Source: Kurthia huakuii LAM0618
Lineage (GTDB): Bacteria > Bacillota > Bacilli > Bacillales_A > Planococcaceae
Length of the DNA: 64,000 nucleotides
Reading direction: 5' to 3'
NCBI RefSeq assembly: GCF_000505545.1
Contig: NZ_AYTB01000002.1
Coordinates: 124,001-188,000, forward strand
Part shown: positions 50,293-58,195 of the stretch, piece after piece
Layout: every line of letters starts with the position of its first letter
How positions within the stretch are numbered: the stretch's first letter is position 1
Notes under the pieces: generated by a model
The model's input: the letters and a program-made list of their open reading frames with translations, nothing else
The model's database searches: none
What the model was told of the DNA's origin: nothing
Made by a program: the position numbers and the translations under genes

Positions 50293-51042
50293 ATGCAGTT
50301 TGTCTTTAATTTAGACCAAACCATTTCTTACGATAACCAACCAGTCTCATTGAATTTACAATATATGTTTGATTTTTTGAAGGATAATGGTCACCAGTTA
50401 ATTTTCACGTCAACTGGAGCAGTACGCAATATGTTGTTAAAGCTAGATCGACGCTTTCATAATGAGGCGATGATTGGCTTAGAAGGCGCGGTTATTTGTA
50501 AGGAAGGTGCGCTAGAGCAATTATCAACATTCAATCAAGCAGATTTTACAACAATACAACAATTAATTGAAAAATATGATGCGACGTTTCTAATGGAGAG
50601 CGAGTGGGACTACTGCTATACGGGAGGTCCTTACAATACGCTAGCTGCGGAAATTGATTCTGCAAAATTAGCGCAAAACGTCTCGTTAAAAAAAATTGAC
50701 CCGATTTCACATATTACGATTTTAGCAGCAGATGGTCTTGAAAACTTACAGGCCGAGCTGTCGGAAAGTGGGTTTAATGTTCAGCTACAACAACAAGAAC
50801 GTCGTTTAGCGATTACACCGAAGCGTATTAATAAATGGCATGCGCTACAAAGATTAGGTGTTTATGAAAAAGATTATGTAGCGATTGGCTCTGATTTAAC
50901 GGACTTGGCTGTGCTTGAACATGCAGAATATGCATCGATGATTAATACGGATTATACGAAGTCGCGTTTGCCGAACGATGACAAGGTAGAAAAACATATT
51001 ATTGATACGTGTTATGAGTTATCGAAGAAATATGCAATTTAA
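50293..51042 (+). CDS. HAD-like (Cof-type) protein lacking the catalytic aspartate
   Basis: 249 residues with the layout of sucrose-phosphatase/Cof-type HAD proteins, including a cap domain (about 75-185). Motif I reads VFNLDQTI, so the nucleophilic Asp (normally D-x-D) is Asn6. Motif II is IFTSTGA, motif III Lys is in TPKRINKWHAL, and motif IV is AIGSDLTDLAVL, with an altered order of the usual GDSxND. Phosphatase activity is therefore doubtful. ATG 50293 is preferred to the GTG at 50284, using AAGTGGAG. Confidence 0.78.
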   Translation: MQFVFNLDQTISYDNQPVSLNLQYMFDFLKDNGHQLIFTSTGAVRNMLLKLDRRFHNEAMIGLEGAVICKEGALEQLSTFNQADFTTIQQLIEKYDATFLMESEWDYCYTGGPYNTLAAEIDSAKLAQNVSLKKIDPISHITILAADGLENLQAELSESGFNVQLQQQERRLAITPKRINKWHALQRLGVYEKDYVAIGSDLTDLAVLEHAEYASMINTDYTKSRLPNDDKVEKHIIDTCYELSKKYAI

Positions 51043-51201
51043 AAAAAGAGGCTGAGACAAAAGAAAAAATGTGGGGCGATTTTCAAAATCGCCTCACATT
51101 TTTTTGCTTTCAAGCGCATTAAATGATTCATTTAGACAAGAAAATTACGACTCAAATTTTATATTTTTCCTAAAAATCGAGTTATGTTCCAGCCTCTTTT
51201 T
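51041..51201. repeat. Interspersed palindromic repeat, copy 5 (different core)
   Basis: Outer arms AAAAAGAGGCTGAGACAAAA and TTCCAGCCTCTTTTT are those of copies 1-4, but the inner hairpin is GGGGCGATTTTCAAAATCGCCTC, followed by an extra AT-rich arm. Lies between convergent genes (HAD-like and hemQ). Confidence 0.8.
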
Positions 51202-51209
51202 GTATACGC

Positions 51210-51974
51210 TTAAATGGCTAATAAGGCGCGTAATTTTTCTTCATTTAAAATATTCCCGACGAAGAACTCGCCGAAGTCCGCATAGCGCGCAGATACTTCA
51301 TCAAAGCGCATTTCGTAAATTAATTTTTTGAATTGCAGTACGTCATTCGCGAATAATGTAACGCCCCATTCGTGGTCATCGAAGCCGATTGAACCAGAGA
51401 TGATTTGTTTTACTTTCCCAGCATAGCTGCGACCAATCATACCGTGAGAGCGCATCATTGCTTGACGTGCTTCCATTTCTAGCATGTACCAATTTGCACC
51501 TTTTTCACGGCGTTTATCCATTGGGTAGAAGCAAATATGTTCCCAACGAGGTAACTCAGGGTAAAGGCGAGCGCGGACATGTTCATTTTGGTATGGGTCT
51601 TGTGCGGGTTCATCGCCCGCTTTTGCTTTTGCAAGATAGTTTGAAAGCTCAACAACAGACACGTAAGAATACGTTGGAATCGTGAAATCAGCAATTGCGA
51701 GTTTCGCAAATTTTGTTTCGATGTCGTTTAATTCGTCCATTGTTTCGCGTAATGTCATTAAAACGAAATCAGCTTTTTGGCCAACGATTGAATAAAATGC
51801 GTGTGAGCCCGTTTTTGCTTCATCGGCTTTATTTAATTCGGCAAGGAAGGCGATGAATTCATCGGTTGCTTCTTTGCGGAAGTCTTCGTCCATTTGTTTC
51901 CACATTGGCCAGTTCATTGCGCGAAAATCGTGCAATACGTACCAACCATCTAATGTTTGTGCTGCTTCAATCAT
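51210..51974 (-). CDS. hemQ: Coproheme decarboxylase HemQ
   Basis: 254 residues, chlorite-dismutase fold. Catalyses the last step of the Gram-positive heme pathway, coproheme to heme b. Recognisable parts: [19 protein letters not shown], the [14 protein letters not shown] motif with radical Tyr150 and Lys154, proximal heme ligand His177 in [10 protein letters not shown], and [16 protein letters not shown]. Length normal. AGGAGTG precedes the ATG. The divergent neighbour is lipL; both belong to the ywf region of Bacillus. Confidence 0.96.
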   Translation of the reverse strand: MIEAAQTLDGWYVLHDFRAMNWPMWKQMDEDFRKEATDEFIAFLAELNKADEAKTGSHAFYSIVGQKADFVLMTLRETMDELNDIETKFAKLAIADFTIPTYSYVSVVELSNYLAKAKAGDEPAQDPYQNEHVRARLYPELPRWEHICFYPMDKRREKGANWYMLEMEARQAMMRSHGMIGRSYAGKVKQIISGSIGFDDHEWGVTLFANDVLQFKKLIYEMRFDEVSARYADFGEFFVGNILNEEKLRALLAI

Positions 51975-52128
51975 GTTCTAACACTCCTTATTAATTGAGA
52001 ATCTTCTTCCATGCAATTTTAGCACAACTTCTCGTATCCGTCCGTTGAACAGCTAACGACATTTTCAAAAAATGACGAATTCGTGTACACTAAATAAGGA
52101 TTAGATTATGAGTACGGGAGCTAAGATT

Positions 52129-52962
52129 ATGAACGAATTTTTAACGCGCAAAACATGGCGCTATATTGACCAATCTGTTAGTGGTATTGGTCGCTCACCA
52201 TTAGAATCATTTGCGGCCGATGATACGTTATGTCATTTAATTGGTGCTGGCCTGTCGCCGGCGACCGTTCGCACATGGGTTCATAGTGCATCGGTTGTCA
52301 TGGGCATTCAAGATCACCGTCTACCATTCGTGCAAGCAGGTATGGACTTATTAGAAGAGCGCGGCTATCATCCGATTGTACGCAACTCTGGTGGTTTAGC
52401 GGTTGTGTTAGATGAAGGTATTTTAAATATTTCGATTGTTGTCAGCGAAAAAGATGGTCACCTCGATATTAATGCGGGCTATGACATGATGGTTGAGTTG
52501 GTTAAAGCGCTGTTTCCGGAAATTGCGGAGCGTATTGAGGCGTATGAAATTGTCGGCTCGTATTGCCCGGGGTCGTATGATTTGAGCGTTGACGGTAAAA
52601 AATTTGCCGGTATCGCGCAGCGCCGCATTCGCGGTGGTATTGCCGTGCAAATTTATTTATCGGTTGAAGGAAGCGGCGGGGCACGTGCAGAATTAGTGCG
52701 GGACTTTTATGAGCGCTCATTGCAGCAAGAGCCAACGAAGTTTGATTATCCGAACGTACGCCCGGAAGTGATGGCGTCGCTTTCTGAAATTATCGGTGAG
52801 CCACTGAGCGTGCCAGGTGTGAATGCGCGCTTGCAACAATTTTTATACGCCCATTCAGAGGAAATGCGTATGGGGCCTTTCGTTGAAGATGAGATGGAAC
52901 AATATACGTATTATTTAACGCGTGTCTTTGAGCGTAATAAAAAGTTATTGCTTGAATCGTAA
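52129..52962 (+). CDS. lipL: Octanoyl-[GcvH]:protein N-octanoyltransferase LipL
   Basis: 277 residues of the LipL amidotransferase group, which moves octanoyl/lipoyl groups from GcvH to E2 subunits. DDTLCHLIGAGLSPATVRTWVHSASVVMGIQD, RNSGGLAVVLDEGILN, and the nucleophile Cys146 in GSYCPGSYDLSVDGKKFAGIAQRR. The ATG at 52129 (GGGAG upstream) gives the expected N-terminus; an ATG at 52108 would add seven residues and is also possible. Single gene. Confidence 0.93.
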   Translation: MNEFLTRKTWRYIDQSVSGIGRSPLESFAADDTLCHLIGAGLSPATVRTWVHSASVVMGIQDHRLPFVQAGMDLLEERGYHPIVRNSGGLAVVLDEGILNISIVVSEKDGHLDINAGYDMMVELVKALFPEIAERIEAYEIVGSYCPGSYDLSVDGKKFAGIAQRRIRGGIAVQIYLSVEGSGGARAELVRDFYERSLQQEPTKFDYPNVRPEVMASLSEIIGEPLSVPGVNARLQQFLYAHSEEMRMGPFVEDEMEQYTYYLTRVFERNKKLLLES

Positions 52963-53049
52963 ATTTTTAGACACTTGAATGTCACTATGTATTTCCGCTA
53001 CACTTAAGTGTATGCATTTATTTAAGAAGAAAGAGGGTTGCATTTCACA

Positions 53050-53334
53050 ATGGCAAATGAATTTCGTGTTTGCGATGAATGTCAGGCCGTTAATTTAAAA
53101 ACGTTAATTCCGAAATTAAAAGAAATCGATCCGGATGCAGAGATTGATATTAAATGCCACTCATACTGTGGGCCAGGTCTTCGTAAAACGTTTACGATTG
53201 TTAATAACCGTCCATGTGCGGCACATACAGAAGAAGAATTAATGCCGAAAATCATCAAAAAATTAAAATCACAAAAAAAGCTTCCGGAAGGTTTTGTCGA
53301 TAAATGGACGCCGGTAGAAGCCGAAGAAAAATAA
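53050..53334 (+). CDS. DUF1450 family protein (YuzB-like)
   Basis: 94 residues. Cysteine-containing small protein: [53 protein letters not shown] is the DUF1450 core with CxxC and C-x3-C pairs, reminiscent of thioredoxin-like ferredoxins, followed by a Lys-rich tail. Function unknown. ATG 53050 lies about a dozen bases from GAGGG; the TTG at 53038 is too close to it. Confidence 0.85.
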   Translation: MANEFRVCDECQAVNLKTLIPKLKEIDPDAEIDIKCHSYCGPGLRKTFTIVNNRPCAAHTEEELMPKIIKKLKSQKKLPEGFVDKWTPVEAEEK

Positions 53335-53339
53335 GTATT

Positions 53340-53375
53340 TTAGCAGGTTGCACAGTCGACCTGCTCTATTTTTTG
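53340..53375 (+). terminator. Terminator of the DUF1450 gene
   Basis: AGCAGGT / ACCTGCT stem followed by TATTTTTTG. Confidence 0.7.
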
Positions 53376-53452
53376 CTCTAAAAAAGCAAGGACCAAAGCC
53401 ATGTTGTGTCAAAAATGAGCGTGGTCGTACAATAGAAAGAGGGGGAATGCGT

Positions 53453-54751
53453 GTGAGTTATGCAACGAAAAAACTAGCAGAAGAAAAGGTGTTTAAAGAC
53501 CCGGTACATCGCTATGTGCATGTGCGTGACCAAGTCATTTGGGATTTAGTCGCTACACGCGAATTTCAGCGTCTACGCCGAATTAAACAGCTTGGTACGA
53601 CATATTTAGTGTTCCACGGGGCCGAACATAGTCGCTTTAGTCATTCATTAGGCGTCTATGAAATTACGCGCCGCGTTGTCGATGATGTCTTTGTTAATTA
53701 TCCGGAATGGGATAAATCGGAGCGCCTTGTCGCATTGTGTGCCGCGTTACTTCACGACTTAGGGCATGGCCCATTTTCACATGCGTTCGAGCATGTTTTT
53801 AATTTAGATCATGAAGCGTATACGCGCGCAATTATTTTAGGCGATACTGAGGTCAATGCGGTACTGCGCCGCGTGTCCGAGGATTTTCCGCAAAAAGTGT
53901 CGGACGTCATTGAAAAAACGTATGACAATCAACAAGTCGTCAGTTTAATTTCAAGTCAAATTGATGCAGACCGTATGGATTATTTACAGCGTGATGCGTA
54001 TTTTACCGGCGTTAGTTATGGTCATTTTGATATGGAGCGTATTTTACGTGTTATGCGCCCGCGCGAAGACCAAATCGTCATTAAATCGAGTGGGATGCAT
54101 GCGGTAGAGGATTATATTATGAGTCGCTACCAAATGTATTGGCAAGTTTATTTCCACCCGGTATCGCGCAGCGCCGAAGTGATTTTACGCAAGACGCTTG
54201 AGCGTGCGCAAGAGCTTTATCGTGCTGGCTATATGTTTAACGTTGCACCGACGCCATTTCAATCATTTTTCGACGGCAATATTTCGCTCGAACAATATAT
54301 TGAGCTTGATGAAAACATTATTATGACGTACTTCCATTTTTGGACGCACGAAGAAGATGCGATTTTGAGTGATTTAAGCAGTCGCTTTTTAAACCGTCGT
54401 TTATTTAAATATATCGAATATGATCCGGGAGCAGACTTTAAAAAAGTGTTGGAATTAGAGGAGCTTTATAAAAAAGCGGGGCTTAATGCCAACTATTATT
54501 TAGTTCACGATTCCACATCGGATTTACCATATGATTTTTATCGTCCTGGCGAAGAAGAAGGACGTTTACCGATTCATTTATTGCGCTCAAATGGAGAGCT
54601 ATCTGAGCTATCTCGCAGCTCAGAAGTCGTTGAGGCGATTTCTGGGAAGCGTCGCTTTGATCATAAAATTTATTTTCCAGAGGACGTGTTATTGGAAAAT
54701 GGCAAAAAGCGTATGCTGCGCAAACAAATATTAGAAGTGTTAAATCGATAG
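53453..54751 (+). CDS. ywfO: HD-domain dNTP triphosphohydrolase-like protein (YwfO)
   Basis: 432 residues. VFKDPVHRYVHVRD, EFQRLRRIKQLGTTYLVFHGAEHSRFSHSLGVYEI (metal His), then LLHDLGHGPFSHAFEH with the HD doublet, and SSQIDADRMDYLQRDAYFTGV. This matches Bacillus YwfO and the EF1143-type dNTPases. GTG 53453 gives MSYATKKLAEEKVFKD, agreeing with YwfO; GAAAGAGGGGG is at proper spacing, whereas the ATG two codons upstream abuts it. YwgA follows. Confidence 0.9.
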   Translation: MSYATKKLAEEKVFKDPVHRYVHVRDQVIWDLVATREFQRLRRIKQLGTTYLVFHGAEHSRFSHSLGVYEITRRVVDDVFVNYPEWDKSERLVALCAALLHDLGHGPFSHAFEHVFNLDHEAYTRAIILGDTEVNAVLRRVSEDFPQKVSDVIEKTYDNQQVVSLISSQIDADRMDYLQRDAYFTGVSYGHFDMERILRVMRPREDQIVIKSSGMHAVEDYIMSRYQMYWQVYFHPVSRSAEVILRKTLERAQELYRAGYMFNVAPTPFQSFFDGNISLEQYIELDENIIMTYFHFWTHEEDAILSDLSSRFLNRRLFKYIEYDPGADFKKVLELEELYKKAGLNANYYLVHDSTSDLPYDFYRPGEEEGRLPIHLLRSNGELSELSRSSEVVEAISGKRRFDHKIYFPEDVLLENGKKRMLRKQILEVLNR

Positions 54752-54771
54752 TGTAGAAAGGGGAGCGACTT

Positions 54772-55290
54772 GTGTTAGAAGAACATGCCAATGTCGTACG
54801 TTTTGTGTCGTTAGCTGGTGAAGTAACAGGCCGAAAAAAATTGCAGAAGATGGTGTATATCGCCAAAAAATTCGATTTTCCATTCCATGAAAAATATCAT
54901 TTTCATATGTATGGCCCATATTCAGAAGAGTTGACGATGCGCGTCGAAGAATTATGCACGATGGGTTTTTTAACGGAGCGTAAAGAAGATAAAGGGTCGT
55001 ATAAGCAGTATTGCTATGAAGTGACCGACAAAGGAAATACATTTAGCGACAGCTTTTGCAAGGAAGCGGCAGGACTGCCACAAATCATTGATGAGCTGAA
55101 TACGCAAAGTGCGCGTTTTTTAGAATTAGTGTCGACATTACTCTATTTTGATGAACTAGCGCGCGACGAACAAATTATAAAAGTGCGCACAGTCAAAGCA
55201 AAATTAAACTTCACCGATGAAGAAATGACGCGCGCTTTCCAATTTATCGCACAACTAAATCCGTTTAAAAATAATGAAAACGGTGTATAA
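54772..55290 (+). CDS. ywgA: YwgA family protein
   Basis: 172 residues. KLQKMVYIAKKFDFPFHEKYHFHMYGPYSEELTMRVEELCTMGFL is a winged-helix-like segment related to the Panacea/antitoxin SocA fold; the C-terminal half is helical. The start is GTG after GGGGAGCG. It is 20 bp behind ywfO, and the stop overlaps the -10 element of the following leader. Role unknown. Confidence 0.85.
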   Translation: MLEEHANVVRFVSLAGEVTGRKKLQKMVYIAKKFDFPFHEKYHFHMYGPYSEELTMRVEELCTMGFLTERKEDKGSYKQYCYEVTDKGNTFSDSFCKEAAGLPQIIDELNTQSARFLELVSTLLYFDELARDEQIIKVRTVKAKLNFTDEEMTRAFQFIAQLNPFKNNENGV

Positions 55291-55528
55291 TAACATTATC
55301 ATGTAAACGAAAGGGATGAGGGTGGCCGATGAAGTAGTCTTATTTTTTAACGAACGAAGTGCACAAAACTTTGCGTGAAAAATAGGATTAGTCTGCCCAA
55401 ATTCAATCTATACGGAGAAATGTCATCAGCATGGCTTTCTTATACAACCGCTAGAGTGGCGGAGTATGCCTGAAGCTCAGGAATCACTCTCTGACTAATC
55501 CTTCCAAAATTTTTTGGAGGGATTTTTG
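55286..55528 (+). ncRNA. vmlR leader: transcription attenuator with 2-codon upstream ORF
   Basis: TATAAT at 55286-55291, then a roughly 230-nt leader. ATG AAG TAG at 55329-55337 behind AAAGGGATGAGGGTGG is a 2-codon ORF. GGATTAGTC (55385-55393) is perfectly complementary to GACTAATCC (55493-55501), which is also the 5' edge of the terminator AATCCTTCCAAAA / TTTTGGAGGGATT plus T-run (55497-55527). Further hairpins CCGC/GCGG and CCTGA/TCAGG lie between. This is the layout of antibiotic-induced attenuators before ABC-F genes. Confidence 0.8.
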
Positions 55529-55564
55529 TGTTAGATGAAAAGTCCCTCTTTAGGAGGAACAAAC

Positions 55565-57160
55565 ATGACAGAACTATGTACAATGAATAACGTTTCATAT
55601 AAAGAAATTTTAACGGATGTGAATGTTTCGATGAAAGCGGGCGGGCGCATTGGCATTGTCGGTGCAAATGGCGCCGGGAAATCGACATTACTTCAATTAT
55701 TAGCAGAAAAGCTACAGCCGACAGATGGTCATATTGAATGGTTTAAAAGAGCGTCGACATTTTTTGTTGAGCAGGAGCAGCAGGTGTTTGAGCGTGCGAT
55801 TTCAAAAGGTGCTAAAGCGACGTGGCACGTGCCTGAGCGCGCTTATGAGCAATTAAGTGGCGGTGAGAAATTGAAATTGCGTTTAGCCGAAGCATTCGCC
55901 GAAAAAGCACAATTATTATTATTAGATGAACCGACCAATCACTTGGATGCGGCGAGTCTAGCCTTGCTGACAAAACAGCTGAAACGCTACCGCGGAACGG
56001 TTGTTGTCGTGTCGCATAATCGTGCTTTTTTAAATGATGTCGTAAATGAAATTTGGCATATTGAACATGGTCAAATTGAGCGTTACAATGGCAACTACGA
56101 GGCCTATCGTACGCAATATGAGGCAAAGCTTCTGCGACAACAAAGAGAGTTTGACAAGCAGCAACAAGAAGTTGCGCGTATCGAACATCAGATGGCGACC
56201 ATTACATCGTGGAGTGAGCGCGCTCATGCAGAGTCAACGAAGCATGAGTTTCCGAAGGAGTTTTACCGTGCCAAAGCTAAGCGTATGGATGCCCAAGTAA
56301 AATCGAAGCACCAGCGTTTAGAAAAAGAGCTTCAGAAGCATACGATTGAGCAACCGAAAAAAGACGATGCTGTGCAGTTTGAGTTTCAACAAAGCGAGGC
56401 GACCGGCAAACATTTACTAGAGCTCAAACATGTATCGAAAAAATTTGGTGAGCACGTTCTTTTTGATGATGTGAATGCGACGATTAGTTATGGCGACCGC
56501 ATCGCACTAATCGGCAATAATGGTGCTGGCAAGACGACATTATTACGCATGTTGCTCGACCAAGAAAGCTATGACGGTGAAATTTGGCGCTCACCAGCAG
56601 CAAATATTGGCTATTTGACGCAACAAGTATTTGATTTACCGGAGGACAAGACGCCAAGCGAGCTGTTTGAACGTCCGACATTTAAAGAGCGCGGCCTCGT
56701 ACAAACGCTGATGATTCACCTTGGCTTTACGAGTGAGCAGTGGCACGAGCCGATTGCGCTAATGAGTATGGGCGAGCGTGTGAAATGTAAATTGATGGAG
56801 CTTATTTTAGCACAGAAAAATGTCTTGATATTAGATGAGCCGACGAATCATTTAGATTTAGCATCACGCGAGCAGCTAGAAAAGGTGCTCGGTGATTACA
56901 ACGGGACGATTATCGTCGTGTCGCATGATGCGTATTTTGTTGAAAAGACGACGACAATGCAGTTTACGATTGCGCAGCACAAACTTGTGACACCGCTGTT
57001 TGAAACTGAAACAGCAGCGGATAAAGAGCGAATGCAACTAGAGAATCGCCTGCAGGATGTGCTCGGGAAGCTGAGTTTTTTAACAGCGAAAGATGCACAC
57101 TATGCGGCGCTTGATGAGGAGTTTCATGAATTGACGAAAAAATTACGCACATTAAAATAG
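55565..57160 (+). CDS. vmlR: ABC-F ribosome protection protein VmlR-like
   Basis: 531 residues, soluble tandem ABC protein. First domain GANGAGKST, QLSGGEKLKLRLAEAF, LLLDEPTNHLD. The linker with SWSERAHAESTKHEFPKEFYRAKAKRMDAQVKSK closely follows B. subtilis VmlR. Second domain GNNGAGKTT, the unusual signature LMSMGERVKCKLMEL (MSMGER instead of LSGGER, shared with VmlR), LILDEPTNHLDLASREQLE. VmlR protects ribosomes from lincosamides, pleuromutilins and streptogramin A. AGGAGG precedes ATG 55565. Expression is likely controlled by the attenuator upstream. Confidence 0.92.
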   Translation: MTELCTMNNVSYKEILTDVNVSMKAGGRIGIVGANGAGKSTLLQLLAEKLQPTDGHIEWFKRASTFFVEQEQQVFERAISKGAKATWHVPERAYEQLSGGEKLKLRLAEAFAEKAQLLLLDEPTNHLDAASLALLTKQLKRYRGTVVVVSHNRAFLNDVVNEIWHIEHGQIERYNGNYEAYRTQYEAKLLRQQREFDKQQQEVARIEHQMATITSWSERAHAESTKHEFPKEFYRAKAKRMDAQVKSKHQRLEKELQKHTIEQPKKDDAVQFEFQQSEATGKHLLELKHVSKKFGEHVLFDDVNATISYGDRIALIGNNGAGKTTLLRMLLDQESYDGEIWRSPAANIGYLTQQVFDLPEDKTPSELFERPTFKERGLVQTLMIHLGFTSEQWHEPIALMSMGERVKCKLMELILAQKNVLILDEPTNHLDLASREQLEKVLGDYNGTIIVVSHDAYFVEKTTTMQFTIAQHKLVTPLFETETAADKERMQLENRLQDVLGKLSFLTAKDAHYAALDEEFHELTKKLRTLK

Positions 57161-57192
57161 AAAAAAGAGGCGCAATTATGCAGCCTCTTTTT
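57161..57192. terminator. Bidirectional terminator between vmlR and ywhB
   Basis: AAAAAGAGGC / GCCTCTTTTT stem with an 11-base loop, A-run and T-run on either side. Confidence 0.85.
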
Positions 57193-57203
57193 GATTATTC
57201 ACA

Positions 57204-57389
57204 CTATTTATCAGACGCACGTACGCCACTGTTTGCATAATGTTCTTTTTTCATTTCTTCGATGATGATCGTAATGTTTTCTTTCGGCGCATTTACTGTA
57301 CGTGAAATCGCATCTGTAACTTCTGTTACAAGTGCGCGCTTTTGGTCATCATTACGACCTTCAATCATTTTAATTGTTACTACAGGCAT
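57204..57389 (-). CDS. ywhB: 4-oxalocrotonate tautomerase family protein (YwhB)
   Basis: 61 residues, the standard 4-OT size. After Met removal Pro2 (MPVVTIKMIEGRNDDQK) is the catalytic base. The helix ALVTEVTDAISRTVNAPKENITIIIEEM and NSGVRAS tail fit the hexameric tautomerases. GAGGAGTGTC precedes ATG 57389; the longer frame upstream is not supported. Divergent from ywhD as in Bacillus. Natural substrate unknown. Confidence 0.92.
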   Translation of the reverse strand: MPVVTIKMIEGRNDDQKRALVTEVTDAISRTVNAPKENITIIIEEMKKEHYANSGVRASDK

Positions 57390-57459
57390 TTCTGACACTC
57401 CTCGTTTATAATGATATAGTGAATCTAAGTTAATCATATCAGAACGGAGGATTTTTGGA

Positions 57460-57960
57460 ATGGCTGAAAAGAAAAAAATGGAATTCAATATTATAAAAAA
57501 TGCACCTACGGATGGGCATAAAGGATACGGCATTGGTTCGCTATCATTAGAAAATGTGTCACCTGTTATTATCGATGTCGAAGAAGGGACAGCAACAGTT
57601 GATATCGGTGCGATGCACGCGCGCAGTGTTGTCGAAAAAGGTATTAAGTTTACAACAAATCGTGAGGACTCAGAAGGCGGTAAAAATTACTGGCTTGTGT
57701 GGGTGACAATCGAGCAGCAACCAGAAGGCGGCTATTATGCAGGTGTAACAGCATGTGAAATGGTCGTTAATCGTGAAAAACGCCGCGGTTATAAAATTTT
57801 AGCAGATCACGTGAATCGTATGGATAAATCGATGAAACGTAAAATCATCGTTGATAACATGGATGATAAATCAAAACATGTATTAGCTGATTTCTTAAAA
57901 GGTTTTGACGAGGCAATGTGGAATCGTAGCGACGAACAATTACGAAATGAGCTCGCATAA
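57460..57960 (+). CDS. ywhD: YwhD family protein
   Basis: 166 residues. Conserved YwhD sequence: FNIIKNAPTDGHKGYGIGSLSLENVSPVIID, ATVDIGAMHARSVVEKGIKF and GGYYAGVTACEMVVNREKRRGYKILADHVNRMDKSMKRKI. Soluble, function unknown. CGGAGGATTTTTGG precedes the ATG. Synteny with ywhB and argS supports the call. Confidence 0.93.
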   Translation: MAEKKKMEFNIIKNAPTDGHKGYGIGSLSLENVSPVIIDVEEGTATVDIGAMHARSVVEKGIKFTTNREDSEGGKNYWLVWVTIEQQPEGGYYAGVTACEMVVNREKRRGYKILADHVNRMDKSMKRKIIVDNMDDKSKHVLADFLKGFDEAMWNRSDEQLRNELA

Positions 57961-58195
57961 GTGACCAAAATAGGAAGTTCTTCAACGAAGGTTGAAAGTC
58001 CTCTTAAAACGAAGTACACTAAAAGATAAAGTCTAACAATAGACTTTGGACAGCAGTCTTGGAGTCATTGTGTTTACGTGGGCATTTGAAACCCTAAACC
58101 CAAGCCAGATGTCTCACATTAAGCACGACTAACAAGCAGAAAAAGCTTTCAATGCGCCTAACGGACAATGGCGAACATTGAAAGCTTTTTTTTAA
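57961..58195 (+). other. Intergenic stretch with hairpins; possible small RNA
   Basis: 235 bases after ywhD with no gene. A perfect AAAGTCTA acaa TAGACTTT hairpin (about 58026-58046) and a terminal 13-bp hairpin AAAGCTTTCAATG / CATTGAAAGCTTT with an eight-T run (58140-58193) are visible. The region could be a long 3' UTR or an independent RNA; no promoter was clearly found. The final hairpin also terminates the convergent GGDEF gene. Confidence 0.4.
58140..58193. terminator. Bidirectional terminator between ywhD and the GGDEF gene
   Basis: AAAGCTTTCAATG / CATTGAAAGCTTT, 13 bp perfect, A-rich before and eight T after. Confidence 0.85.
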
